Shown here: positions 10,736 to 25,700 of the stretch, piece by piece
Layout: the number at the start of each line of letters is the position of its first letter
Numbering within the stretch: position 1 is the first letter of the stretch
Source of the DNA: Trissonchulus latispiculum
Lineage: Eukaryota > Nematoda > Enoplea > Enoplida > Ironidae
DNA: 64,000 bases
Assembly: GCA_030248195.1 (NCBI GenBank)
Contig: JASAND010004331.1
Location: 1 to 64,000 of the forward strand
Reading direction: 5' to 3'
Notes under the pieces: generated by a model
The model's database searches: none
Told to the model about the DNA's origin: nothing
The model's input: the letters and a program-made list of their open reading frames with translations, nothing else
Program-made: the position numbers and the translations under genes

Positions 10736-13700
10736 GTGAGCAGCTTTATTATATTCGATACAATGATTTCTGGAGCCAAGTGCTGCAGAATATAGCTTTC
10801 AAGTGCCCTGATGCAGCTAGTACCTAAAACTTCAACAAAACCTGCTGCCATTACTAAAGACTATCTATTGACCTTTATGTATTTTCAGGGAAGGGAAGAC
10901 TGGAGTAGACTAATACTTAGCGTAGCCGGCCACTACTCGGCCTACGGGCTCTGCGGCCGCCGGCCGGCCGGTGAAATCTCGGCCGGTCTCAAACACTACT
11001 ACCGCTCTCACTTCCTTGGAAAGGTTCCAAGCTCCTAGCTGCAAGATTAAACGGTGTAAACCTGTCCCGCTATTTTTGAGTCGTCAAAATCCAGCTTTGA
11101 TGAACGCTGAAGTTACCCAGAGAGATGCTATAAGATTATTTGCTTAACCATTCCAAGTTAGGATCTTACATTGACTGAGAAAAGGATTCGGGTCGAGTCA
11201 GACTGGGCACAAGAATATTTTAATGGAGCAATGCTGTATGTAAGCAACAAAGGAAATATTATAGGATAGGAAAGAGAAGATAAGGAAAGGAAATTAAAGG
11301 ATCATTTCAATTCCCCAATTACCTTTTGGCCCAAGGAAAGCTGTCGCTACTGTGTTCAGTTGAAAGTGCTTTTATTTTATGCCTATTTTACGCTGTAACT
11401 CTGCACATTTCAGGCGTTCTTCAAGGCCTGTATGTCTACAAGTTTGCTGAGGAACTTCAAAGCTGCACGAATGCATGCAGCAGTGTGGGACAGTGCCATA
11501 AGAATGGACTGGCAGGATTTACTCAACCTGAACTGGAGGCGGCAATGAACCAAGCGCACATTGAGAAATTTGGTATTCCATGTAAAAACTATCATTCTGG
11601 GACTGGGCCAGATTTTCCGGGAGTCAAAAGCACCAATGGGAAGTGTTCTGGAGAGGCTGACAAATTAAATCTTCACGAATGCAATGCCGTTCCTGGGTCA
11701 ACTATAGCAAACAGATTTTGCAGCTGTCTCCGTGAGTTCAGCATAATTGTTATGACCGAAATCACTGGTTTAAACTACTTAATACCAACCAGCATTACCT
11801 GCAATGTCTGCAATGGTATTTACTTGCTATAGTTACTGCCGTACCTACCTTGTGCAACATAATTCTACGATTGCATTTGCGTTGCAGTTAGAGTTGTGCC
11901 GGGGGCTTGTATCGAGCCTCGGGCCCCGGGCCGGGCCCGGGCCGGGCCGGTCACGATCACGGCCCCGGGCCTCTTTTTATGAGAGAGGCCCGGCCCGGGC
12001 CCGGGCCCGGCCAGACGCTTCGGCCCGGCCCGATTCATGACCACCGGGCCTCCCGGGCCGGCCCGGGCCCGGGCAGGCCCGGGTGATGTTGGGCCTTCTA
12101 AAACAGATTTTTATTTTGTCTCTATGTTTGGCAGTGTTGAATTTACTATGGCCTTTGCTTATGTGATGTCTTCTGAGGATGGTTTGTGATATAGACAACA
12201 AGGAGACATTTCATAAACAAATTTTGTCTGGCCTGATTTGGTTCTGTCAAGTGTTAAAAATATTAACAGATTCGGCAATGAACTGCAGATAATGGTAGAT
12301 TTAAGGAACAGGTATAGTCGACCGATTGGGTCTCATTAATTAATATGAATGTGATTGGCTAGTTAAGAGATAGATAGATAGGCTATTGCAGCGCTATCCA
12401 AAGGCTCAGAAGAATAAGTATGTTATATATATTGCAAACGCCTGTCTTAAAGTGGTGGTTTTTCAACTAATGAGACGGTACAATATTAAGTGACGTAATA
12501 TTCTACCGAAAATGGCATGTCTAGGCTTGAATCTGAAGGCCCGGGCTTTGTAACGGATCGGGCCCCAACGCCGAGAATGGAACCCGGGCCTTGTATCGGG
12601 CCTCGGGCCTCCTGGAGGCCGGCCCGGGCCCGGCCCGAGTCACGGTCACGATCGATGAAGTAGGCCCGGGCCCGGGTAAATCACTTAACGGCACAACCCT
12701 AGTTGCAGTAATATAAATACGATTATTTTACCCCTTTTAACTAGCCGGATTAAATTCAATTTGTTAATTCCGAGTGCTCTGTTGCTTAAATGCACAATAA
12801 TTTTATATTAATCCGTGTAATCTTCAAGGAAAGTACCAAAGCGTTTGGCAGTCGGCCACAATAGATTGTACAGTAATGCACCTAAACTTTGGAAAAAAGC
12901 AGCATTAGTTTTATGGTGTCAATTTTTTATGGTTAATCTAAATTCTATCTAGGCACTTATTATATATTTTTAAAGGAATGTACCAAGCCGTGGAATTTAT
13001 TCTCCATCTGACTACCTAACTTTTGTAAACTCTTCCTAAATACAAGTCAGCCGATAGAATATTTTGTCACAAAGTCATAATGTAATTTTAGCACAGTTGC
13101 ACTTGCTGTTAGCTAGCTTGGCTGCAGCTAGGAAAAAATAGAGTTCATTTTGAATTGGTTTTGGCTTAACTTTTCAATGCAGGATTGATTGGGTTTCGTA
13201 TGGTTTAATAGGATACAGCCTGAGCCTCCAATTGTTTCTTACTCGCTACAAGCAGAGAATAATGTCAAGTCTAGAGTTTAAAAATAGCCCACATCCAGCA
13301 CATTTCTGTTTTTCACCTTCTCCCCTTATCTGCAACTTACCGACAGTTCAGAAATCGTGCCCCCCTTAAGGTAGACTTATGAGTATACGGTACTTCAGGT
13401 GCGTTGATCTCATAGAGGGGTACGTACAAATCTCCAACCTTAGTATATAAACGTCTCTGGTCATTCTGAAGGGCCATGCTTTAAGCTATGGCTTCAGCCA
13501 GCGAAAATATAATTTTTTGTAAGCGGATGACACTATTCCTTAATGGTGCAGCAGTAACTGCAGTGGAGCTCAGGAAAATGAATAACAATTTCAAGGTTTT
13601 TTAGTTTGAAGGAGCGAAGAGAAGGTAACGATTGCCATGACCTGTATGACTCATTTTAGAGACATATATTTAACCTACAGCTCAAATAAAACAGAAGTTT

Positions 13701-16700
13701 GTGAAATATTGTTTGCGTTAATACTCTTAAGCAAATCATTGCATACATATACTAGTGCTGTTGTTTTTTGTTGCATTTTTAATTCTTATATTTCAATATT
13801 TCAAGTTCGAAGACTCAGGAATATGTTATTTTTAAACCTTTTCCTTATTTCTTGCCTCCGTGGTAGTGTTGGGATTTGCCGAAATTTTCCTTGGTTGGCT
13901 TGGCTTGGCTTGGCCGGAGTTTGAAGTTGGCCATCCAATTGGCCGTTGGCTGTTGGTTCGCCGTTGGCTGTTTGTAAGCCATTGGCCGTTGCTTAGCTAT
14001 TTTCCAACGCTGGATAATGGAATTTACTAATTTTATTCGTCTACCGTGCTTAATTAAACTTTAACTTAATTAAACTTTATTCAAAATGGTTTTTCCAAAC
14101 GACTTGCTCCAATCCGCGATAATTCTGTTTTAATTTTGCTGGAGGGCTACAATGAATTGATACTTAACGTTAACTACTGGACAAATTTAAAAACCAAGTT
14201 GTTAGCACAATTAAAATTTGCATGCCATTAGCAAATTTTATTGAACAATAATTGTAACTGCAATAAATGAGTACGGACGTATTGCAAAGTTGGAGCTAAG
14301 AGTCAACATCCTATGTAGGTAAACTGAAAATCTGTAGTAATGTATCTAAAGCAACGATTATAATGCAATATGTGCGCGATATTATGCAGCAAAATTAAAC
14401 TCTGCAACACAGTTAACGCATAAAATCAGTAAATTTGAGCTTCGCCAGCAGTCGGCCACTGGCCAACCAACGGCCAACCGGTTGGCCGTTGGCCATTGGC
14501 CGGCCAACGGCCGATGGCCGGCCAAGCCAACTGGCTGAGATTTTTTCAACCGACGGCCAATGGCTTGGCCGGCCATTGGCCAGCCATTGGCCAGCCATTG
14601 GCCAGCCATTGGCCGCACCGGCCAACGCACAACACTAGGTTTAGGAAACGATGTTTCAGAAAGTGTATAAGTTTTCTCAAAAACTAAAAATTATGTTTTG
14701 GAATGTATATGAACTAAAGACCAGTCGCTTTTGTTTTATCTCTTGTGGTTATAATCTAAGTACAAGCTTCTTAATTGTTTTTAAGTATGTAGCTTACTTA
14801 AATAACAAACAAATTCTTTCCGATTAATTCGCTTAGTTTAAAAATATTACATTTTTGCACTACTACATTAGTTTGCTTTACTATCAAATTAAAGTCAGAA
14901 TCTACACTTGGTGTTTGGAATAATTGTGCCGCAGTGAGACGGTTGTGTGCTTCAGTGAGACCTTTTTGTGCCTCAGCGAGACTATTTGTGCCTCAGTGAT
15001 ACTTGTGCCTGGGTGAGACTATTGGGAAGTAGCTATTAGAGCAATGTGTGATCTAATACTGTACTAGGCAAATACGTATGTGCTGACTTGGTATGCTGCG
15101 AATAAATCGATCTTTCTCTTATGTGCCCGTTAGTCTCTAACTCTAACAGAGACTACACCGTCAAATTTTGCCAGTTGGCTAGCGTTTGCATATTCCCTCT
15201 TATATGCAATCAAAAGATCTCATTGATTTTTTTAAGAAATTTTGTAAGAAATTATCTGAAGTATGGCATAAAAATGTGTGTAGAAACCTGTGATCAGTGC
15301 ATATCATTTAACTGTTCATCAGAAACCCATGACATTATATATTTTCAGAATCCACGTAATGAGAGTAAATGTTTATAACATTAAAATTTTGAAAAAAATT
15401 AAAAATATTCATATATCGGTTTATCTGGATTTTCTACGGATTTTGCATGTCTTTTCTTTAGCCAAATTTCTCCCTTTTGAAAACACACAGAATGACGCAA
15501 GAATGAAGAAAATTAGTTAAGGTTTTAATGTTTTATATGTTTATTAGCATTTTTCAATTTTCAAAATCCTTTGATCCTTGTAGCTTTTTCATCGTTGACA
15601 AACAATTGCTCGCCCGAAGATTTCATTTTCTAGACCGCTTAGACACATGATTCCATGTAGTAATAGTCATTTTTCAAACTTTGAAAGTTGATTTTTCAAA
15701 ACGTTACACCTTTTTACCCAAAATTTCAATATGCTGGACAGTATGTCAGGATCAGTCTATTAGCGGGGACAATTTTAGTGTTAATATACACTTAAACTTT
15801 AGGCTTGTTGACAAAATTTAATTTACTTGCTTTATAGTGCGGGTGCGTTATATTTACTCACTGAGGAATTGATTGTTAGATGCACAACAGCACAGTAGCC
15901 AAATGAAGCAGTCGCAGTCTTCACATTTCAAGCACAGTAGTGCGTTTAGTTTCGGGAAATTATACTCAATAGAAAATGATTTTGACATTACTTGACTTGC
16001 AGTGCAGAATCTGATTTCTTTTCAGACTAGCTACGGCGCTAGTCCTACCATTATAAAAGGAAGCGCAAACGTGAACTTTGGGATGTATAGTTTTGCCATC
16101 GGATTTGTGTAATGAGACCTACCTTCTTGGGTAGGTTTCTTTGGGGATTCGATTTGGTGACTCCCATTTGGGATCTTCGTGGACACGTTTTGGTTGCTCA
16201 CGTCTCTCGCAGAGTCTGTGAAATCTTTTGCTGAGTTTTGGTCCCAGTTTTGAGTTGTCAAAGTTCATATGTGTATTTTGAAAACTAAAGTTGTTGGTTT
16301 TTCCTTTAGAAAGTTAGAATAGTCGTTTAAGCTGACGTTAGGTTGTGCTCTCTTCAAATGTTCTCTGAACTCGCTCTCCATTTCTCTTAGGCCTATGTAT
16401 CCCACACCGAGCGCTTACCTGCAATCATTTACTGAATCCGATTTAGTGTTTCATTTCAGGTGCTGGCATCGTTTTATGCAGTGCTTTTGAGGAGAGTTTT
16501 CGAAACGCTATAACTTTCGCAATTTTGGGAGTTGCAATGAGCTTTATACATCATTTTAAAGCTTATCATCTGTACTTTTTACATGAGCTTAGGAAACTAG
16601 CAAAATTAGCAAAAATTGCAGAAATTTTCTGACGTGCTGACATATGAAAGGACTGAATATAGACCAAAAAATTTTGAACATCGATTTTTGAAAACAGTAG

Positions 16701-19700
16701 AATCGGCCAAAATTTCTTCTTGCGCCATGATATGAAGGACACGTGGATCGAGGGACATTTTTCGGATTTAGCTCAAAAAGTCTCAGTACTCCATAAAATC
16801 CGGCAAATGTGAAATGACACGAAATTTCGCAACTTTATGTTCAGTTTTTTTTGCAACTGGAGACGTTTTAGCTCAAACCGAGAAAAATAACAATCTGCAC
16901 TAGTGTGAATTTTTATTCTGCCAAAAATCACGCGATTCCATTGGGTAGGTTTCGAGAAATCGATGTTCAAAATAAAATAATCGCAGTTTTGCTAAAATGT
17001 TTTTTCCGCGAATTCTGCAGCTTAAAGCAACGAACTCCAACGAATAGGCATTAATAAAATGTGCAATTGGACAATGTGTCCATTGAGTATAAACAAGCCA
17101 AAATTGTCTCTAAGATTTGGCAGTAATTTTAAAAAAACTGATTTCTTCGAAAATGGCCATTTTTTGACCCCAAAAATGGTTTTTGGATTATACTGCCTCA
17201 ATAACTAGAGATATATGTAATGAAAGGAGTTTTATAAAGGTTAAAAAATGAATTTGAGAACTAAATGACAGATCAAGAGTCGTGTGAAGAAACGAATTCC
17301 TCAGTTGCAAGGGAAATAAAAATTTTTGGTTTGCTAATGATTGATCTGATTGGAACTAATGTTTAAGTTATTTGATGTATTTTGTTATATCTTGTCCTAA
17401 ATTGCGAGAGTTGCCAAGTAGAAGTTACTATTTATTCAATTAGGGACTAAGATTTTTGATTTATATATTAAATAAGTAAGTAGCGAAGAAACTCGAACAC
17501 ACAGTGGACACAAACCACTTAAGAAAAGTAGTTTTAATAGTTAATGGAAGTCTTAACGGCCCTTAATTGTATTAATCCCCTTACTAACACTAAAATTACA
17601 ATTCCCAGTTAAAAATGTAGTTACCTTTAGCAAGTCCGAGATAGGACTCTCAATTCCCTCTCCTTCCGGTCGGAGATGCCTAAGGACTGATTGTAGGAAT
17701 GTTTCCCAATTGTTATTAGGGACATAAAAAAGTCTTTTATGTTCTCAAAGTTTGGAATTTAAGTGCCAATAAAGAATGCTAATACTGAAGATCATCGAAA
17801 AATAGCAAATTGTTAGAAGATGGTTCAATATTAGGTACTGAATAGCTAGGTACGTAGTTAGATAGGGTTAATAAATGTTATTTAGTGATATTTACCTAAT
17901 ATTTGGTGAAATTGGTAATTTTGGTCCAAAACATGACTTGGGCACATATGAAAGAGAATTTGATCCTGATTCCAAAAATGCAAACCCGACTTTTTAACTC
18001 TCAAAAATAAGAAGGTTACGAGCAAAAATGTTTTTATAAGATTACTTTTTGTTTCGTAATCTTATCACTCCAAAAAGGAGTGTTCTAAATAGGTTCTTTT
18101 ATTTGGTTTGACTTAAGTCAAACCTTTCCTTTTTTTATTGTCTGGGAGGTTGTCTACCTCCCAGACTACACCTCAGTCAGGTGTTGTTTTCTTTTCCTTT
18201 CCATTCTGCTAGGCCTCTTTCTTCCAGGGCCTAGCAGTTGTCCTCGCTTGAACTTTAGGCCGAGGACAAGGCCAACAAAGAAAAGGAAAGAAAATAGTAG
18301 TATCAGCCCAAGTTATACCAAATCGAGGGGGCTAATCTCCCTCATTAATAATACAAAAATTAATATGAATAGCTAGAATTAAGTAGATAAGTACGTAGTT
18401 TATGATGATATAAGTTTTAACCCACAGAAAATTATGCATCTATTGTAATAATTTGGCAAAGTTACGAATATTTTTCCGTTCCATTAGGAAATAAAATAAA
18501 ACTGTGATACCAAAACGGTGATCCAACGACACGACACATGCAGCCGCTAATATGTTTTTTATTTTAAAAGCAGTAAACGGAAAAAACGTGGAAGATACAA
18601 GTTTTTAGGACGAATTACTTACTTTAACTGCGGTAACCGCTTTTTGATTTAACCGCGGTTACCGCCAAAAATAAGTGGTTTGCGGTAACAAATATTTGCT
18701 ACCGCGCCCATCCCTACTTCAAATTGTTCCTTGTCATATAATTCCAACTAGATTTAGTGCGACTGCACTTAAATTGACAGAACACTCGTCAACTACAACG
18801 GTTTGGGATTGAAACTGGGTTATGGGTTATTTGAGTAGCTATTTTTGCTTCGCTCAGTCTGTGAATCTTGGGTCAAAAATTTTGTTAATCCTGGATCTGA
18901 GTCAAGCATTCCCAGAGGGCACCTGGGTTTGGGTCCCCATGCGTAGCTGACGATTTCTTGGTTAGGAACGCAGACATTGGTAAGTTTATATTCAAATTAA
19001 AGAGCTTCGAAAAGTGCACGAATTGTGTTAATTGCCTGTAAACTAAATTATACTGAAGTTCTGGTCGAATAAGTGATTTTGTCAAATAGCTGCCAGCTTT
19101 TTTGTTCGAGATTACTGCATAACCAATGGGCAGATCTGAAAGATATTTGCTTACAATATCTTTTGGCAATTTAATTTGCCCGGAGAGGTCCTTTCTTTTT
19201 CGCTCTATCAGCCTACAATCAAGAGCAATTACTTTATTTCAAAGTTGAATAAAATGTGAAATTGGCAGAAAATGCTCATCTAGCTTATTAGAAATATTAG
19301 ATAAGTAGAGACTCAAAAGTAAGATCTGCAAGAATAGCTAACTCCCTAGCAAAGCTTGTAAATGAATAAAGATCCCAATGTTATATTTGGGCGCTAAAGA
19401 CTGGCGAATATTTTTAATTGTTATAATTTCAAAGTTTTAGTTAAACATCTCAATGCTTCTAAATGATCCAAATTTATAGCATCTAAAAACAACAGACGCA
19501 ACTATTTCACTGAAATTGGTTTAATAATAATGACTGCAATAACAATAATAACAATAATTTACATTTACAATAAAATCATTTCTTTAAAATGTCGCAAAAA
19601 CAGAATCAAGTTACGAACACATGACCTCTGTGAATTAATATCTTATAAAAGATTAGGTCTGATTGTTTGCAACCGTCGAAACATGTATCTACGCTACTTA

Positions 19701-22700
19701 TCGGTTCCCGCTATTTTCGAAATGGTACACAACCCAGAAGTAGCAGAAGAATAATATATACCTTGGCGACGGTGTCCGAAACTCTAAATTTCTATTGTAT
19801 ATAGTGAAAATAGTATAGGATTTGGCGAATTCAAGCTAATTTCTGAAAGACTGTTTTCAAATGCTTTCAGGTTAAATGATGTAGTGATGTAACTAATTTG
19901 AATAAATCCAAATGCAAATGCGCTTTAAAAAGGAAGAAAACGCAAAACCGGTACCACACTTTAAGTGTACTTGAATATAAGTTCAACTATTGTTGTGGAA
20001 CGGAACACATAGACAGTAATGTCAAACGTTTAATTTTGTTCATTTTTTGCTCAGCCCTTGCATGAGACTCATATTTCTGGTACACCTAATATAGTTTATT
20101 TTTTTATGTACTTTACAACTACAGAAATCACAACAACGCAAACAGTCACCTCAACATCAAGTACAACTACAACATCAACATCTACAACAACTTCGACGTC
20201 TACGTCAACCACTACAATAACTAGCACAACATCAACATCTACAACAACGTCGACGTCTACGTCAACCACTACAATAATTAGCACAACATCAACATCTACA
20301 ACAACGTCGACGTCTACGTCAACCACTACAATAGCTAGCACAACATCAACATCTACAACAACTTCGACGTCCACGTCAACCACTGCAATAACTAGCACAA
20401 CATCAACATTGTCAACAACTTCGACGTCCGCGTCAACCACTACAATAACTAGCACAACATCAACATTGTCAACAACTTCGACGTCCACGTCAACCACTGC
20501 AATAACTAGCACAACATCAACATTGTCAACAACTTCGACGTCCACGTCAACCACTACAATAACTAGCACAACATCAACATTGTCAACAACTTCGACGTCC
20601 ACGTCAACCACTGCAATAACTAGCACAACATCAACCTTGTCAACAACTTCGACGTCCACGTCAACCACTGCAATAACTAGCACAACATCAACATTGTCAA
20701 CAACTTCGACGTCCACGTCAACCACTACAATAACTAGCACAACATCAACATTGTCAACAACTTCGACGTCCACGTCAACCACTGCAACAACTAGCACAAC
20801 ATCAACATTGTCAACAACTTCGACGTCCACGTCAACCACTGCAATAACTAGCACAACATCAACATTGTCAACTACTTCGATGTCCACTTCAACACCTACA
20901 ACCAGAAGTACAACTTCAACAGCATCCAGTTCGCCTACTTCAACATCAAGCTCAACAGCACCATCTTCAACAATTTCGACATCCGCTAGTATTACTACAA
21001 CAACAGGTGCAACATCGGCCACTTCAGTAACTTCGACTCCCATTTCAACTGCTACAACCACAAGTGCAACATCAACATCTTCAGTAACTTCGGCGCCCAG
21101 TTCCACAGCTACAAGCACAAGTGCAACAGCAACATCTTCAACAATTTCGACATCCGCTAGTATTACTACAACAACAGTTGCAACATCAGCCACTTCACCA
21201 ACTTCGACGCCCATTTCAACAGCTACAAGCACAAGTGCAACCTCGTCATCTTCAGTAACTTCGACGCCCAATTCAACAGCTACAAGCGCAGGTGCAACAT
21301 CAACATTTTCAATAACTTCGACGACCAGGTTACCTACTTCAACATCAAGCTCAACAGTAACCTCTTCAACAATTTCGACATCAGCTAGTATTACTACAAC
21401 AACAAGCGCAACATCAGCACCTACAATAACTTCAACACCCACTTCATCAGGTACAACCACAAGTGCAAAATCAACATCATCAGTAACGTTGACAACCATT
21501 TCAACAGCCACAGCCACCAGTGCAACATCAACATATTCAATAACTTCGACGACCAGTTTACCTACTTCAACATCAAGCTCAACAGTAACTTCTTCAACAA
21601 TTTCGACATCCGCTAGTATTACTACAACAACAGGTGCAACATCAGCCACTTCACGAACTTCGACTCCAATTTCAACAGCTACAAGCACAAGTGCAACCTC
21701 GTCATCTTCAGTAACTTCGACGCCCAGTTCAACAGCCTCAGCCACAACTGCAACGTCAATGTCTTCAGTAACTTCGACGTTCACTTCAACAACTACAAGC
21801 ACAAGTGCAACCTCGTCATCTTCAATAACTTCGACGCCCAGTTCAACAGGTACAACCAAAACTGCAACATCAACATCTTCAACAATTTCGACATCCGCTA
21901 GTATTACTACAACAACAAGTGCAACATCAGCATCTACAATAACTTCAACGCCCACTTCAACAGGTACAACCACAAGTGCAACATTAATATCTTCAGTATC
22001 ATCGACGACGGTTTCAACAGCTACAGATACAAGTGCAACATCAACATTTTCAATAACTTCGACGACCAGGTTACCTACTTCAACATCAAGCTCAACAGTA
22101 ACTTCTTCAACAATTTCGACCTCCGCTAGTATTACTACAACAACAAGTGCAACATCGGCCACTTCAGTAACTTCGACGCCCATTTCAACAGCTACAAGCA
22201 CAAGTGCAACCTCGTCATCTTCAGTAACTTCGACGCCCAGTTCAACAGCCACGGCCACCAGTGCGACTTCAACATATTCAAAAACTTCGACGACCAGTTT
22301 ACCTACTTCAACATCAAGCTCAATAGTAACTTCTTCAACCATTTCGACATCCGCTAGTATTACTACAACAACAAGTGCAACCTCAGCACCTACAATAACT
22401 TCAACGCCCAGTTCAACAGGTACAACCACAACTGCAACATCAACATCTTCAGTAACTTTGACAACCATTTCAACAGCCACAGCCACAAGTGCAACATCGA
22501 CATTCTCAATTACTTCGGCGCCCATGTCGACAGCTGCGAGCACAACTGCAACATCAACATCTTCAATAACTTCGACGCCCAGTTCAACAGGTACAACCAC
22601 AACTGCAACATCCACATCTTCAACAATTTCGACATCCGCTAGTATTACTACAACAACAAGTGCAACCTCAGCACCTACAATAACTTCAATGCCCAGTTCA

Positions 22701-25700
22701 ACAGGTACAACCACAACTGCAACATCAACATCTTCAGTAACTTTGACAACCATTTCAACAGCCACAGCCGCAGGTGCAACATCGACATTCTCAATTACTT
22801 CGGCGCCCATGTCGACAGTTGTTAGCACAACTGCAGCATCAACATCTTCAATAACTTCGACGTTCATTTCAACAGTTACAAGCACAAGTGCACCCTCAGC
22901 ATCTTCAGTAACTTCGACGCAGGCTTCAACAGCTGCAACCACACGTGCAACGTCAACATCTTCAATAAGTATCTTCGCTACATCTTCGTCAACATCTTCG
23001 CCAATTTCGACATCCACTGTTATTATTACAACAACTGGAATATCAACATCTTCAATAACTTCCACTTCCTGTTTGCAAGCGTCAACAATCAGTATGACAT
23101 CTTTGACAGCAACAACGTTTTCAACAACTTTGGCGTCCTCTTCAACCATTACTGCAACAACGGCATCTACAACCGCTTCGATGCTGACTGTAACCACTAT
23201 AACGCCTAGGACAACATCAAGTTTTTTAATAACTTCAATTTCCGATGTTTCAGTTTCATCAACAGGAACAATATCTTCAACAGAAACAATGTCTTCAACA
23301 ACTTCGACGACAACAGGACCAGCTTCAACAAGGGGCTTCGTCTTGGCATCTTCGACAACATCTCCTGCTGCAACTTCTTTTACATTTTCTGGTACTTCTG
23401 CATCAACTGTTCTTACTTCAGTAACAAGCATACCATTTAAATCTTCGACAGCTTCAACACCTACTGCACCAAGCTTATCATCAGGCGCAACATCTGCTCT
23501 TTCAACGGTCATAACGTACACTGCATCTATATCAAAAACAGATACACTATCTGCATCTTCGAGAACTTCGGCATCATCTGCACCAACTTCAACAACAAGC
23601 AAAGAACTTGCACCTTCACCAACAATGTCGTTCACGACGCCTGCCTTACATACTGACACAGGACCTACATATTCAAGAACGTCTGCGGCTACGGCACTTG
23701 CTTCATCGATAGCTGAAACACCTTCGCATTCAACAACTTCGTTTGCGCTTAATTCAGCAACAGGTACAATTGCTTCTTCGACAGCTTCAACGTTTACTAC
23801 ACCTACTGCAAAGGCCGGCACGACATCTACGTCTTCCACAATTTTGACACCCAATTCACCTGCCTCAACTGCGGGCAAAACGTCAGTATCTTCCGCAATT
23901 CCTACTTCTGCTGCCCTCACTTCGTTAGCAAGCACAATATCACTTTCTTCGAGAACTTCTACTACTCTTGCACCGGTGTCAACAACAGGCACACCATATG
24001 CATCATCGACAGCTTCAGAATCCATTTCAACAGCAGCCATGACGTCTACATTTTCAACAAGTTCGATGTCCAGTACAACTTTTTCAACATTTGATTTAAC
24101 ACCGAGTTCAACCATGACACTGAGAGCAACCACTAATAAGACTTGGACGACAGCATATTCCAATGGTTCATTTGCTGGTGCTTCTTCACTAGTTAGAACA
24201 AAGGCAACAGTGTCGAGACAGTCGCTATCCACCGAAGCCGGTTTGTCGACTAACAAATTGCTATCGTTTCCAAAAAGTTCCGCAGCTAGAAAAGTTACAA
24301 CAGAAATACCAAAAATTGTAGAAACAACAAATTATTTGATGACATTTCCAAATGCAATATCTTCAGCAGGGTCAGATAAAACGGTGAGTGAATTGAATGA
24401 TCGCAGGTACACTGAGTTAATCGCTCTAAAACTAGAGCCAACCAAAAGGAATTAAGATATGTCCGTTCTTTGATACCGGTATAACTGAAACCTGCCGCAA
24501 ACATATTTTTTGAATTTTGTATTTGGCTTAGCATCGTTGGGTGCAACGGGAGATCCAATAGATGCTGCTCTCCGCTGACTAGAAGGCAGAAAGGTAAAAG
24601 GCCCAGGACAGAAAACGTGGACCCTCAAGCCAAACTAACGTGCAGATATTGGCCGGTTTTAGCAAAGTTGAAAACCCCAGTCACACTCAAGCCATCGGCA
24701 GTCGTTCACCCGACTACTGCTCCGACCAACTTGTATCGTCAACAGTAGCTAGAGTGACGCAAAGCTTGGGCTTTCTCACTAGAACTGCTCCACAGCTTTT
24801 AATCGCGCTAATTCATAAATTGGAAAATTTTGCCAATTAACATTTGATTTCGCTTAAGTAACGACTATCAAGACTACGCAACTCCGGAAGTTTGATAAGC
24901 GTCACGCTCTTAGTTATCAGCCTTTGGACCTAATTTGCAGCAATAACGTCCGGCTCCAACCCAACTAAGCATTTAATGAGGAATCCATTTTCGACCACAG
25001 CTAAACTCAAGAATGAAAAATATATTTCAAAATTTCATAAAGACAGAAAATGTAATTTAAATTTTGATTATCAAAGTGAAATTAAGTCAACGCTTGGTTT
25101 AGAATTGATATAAAACAAACGTTCCTGATACCCGACTTTGGATTTATCAGTTGGAAGTTAACCCAAGGGGACCCACTGACCTGATAGTTGACCTACGAGT
25201 TAACACTTCCAACTCCGAAACCAAGTCGACATTAACTGGAGTAAACCAGCATGGGGTTAGGCGTATGTATTGGCATTAAACATATGTATTATTAGCGATT
25301 ATCTTAGTGGTATGTAGCCTACTTCAGTTGTAGCTTCCACTGACGTCAGGGCCAAGTACACACTAATTATTTTTCCAGGTGAAGGAATATTTATCGTTTC
25401 TTGGATACGATGAAACAGATGATGTTTTGGCGGCTGGTTACATACTGGGAAATGTGACATCGCGTAATGGGAAACTATTACCTCCACTAACAGACGACGA
25501 CGCCAAGAAGGGTAGAGATTTACTGGGAGATAAAATAGCATTGTGGACGGATCCAAAATGTAAATGGCTGATGGCATACATGAAAGATGGAGATCCTACT
25601 GAAAAATTCCCCAAAAACATTACTGATTGTGATCTTAAAAAGGCTACAGTAAGTGATTACAGAGTTGTGTATCCTGGGAAAACCCAACAGTTGTCAAATT

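Noticed and set aside
14382..14687. Four overlapping Trp/Pro-rich ORFs on both strands
   Set aside because: Produced by TTGGCC word repeats at the right end of a hAT-like element.
20125..20890. CRISPR-like or satellite array suggested by regular repeats
   Set aside because: The repeats keep one reading frame and splice in phase with receptor exons; there are no spacers.
20096..24256. 1386-codon minus-strand open frame rich in Val and Asp
   Set aside because: It is the reverse of the Thr/Ser stalk exon, has no splice or start context, and similar frames lie opposite the other stalks (38294-39889, 42058-43005).
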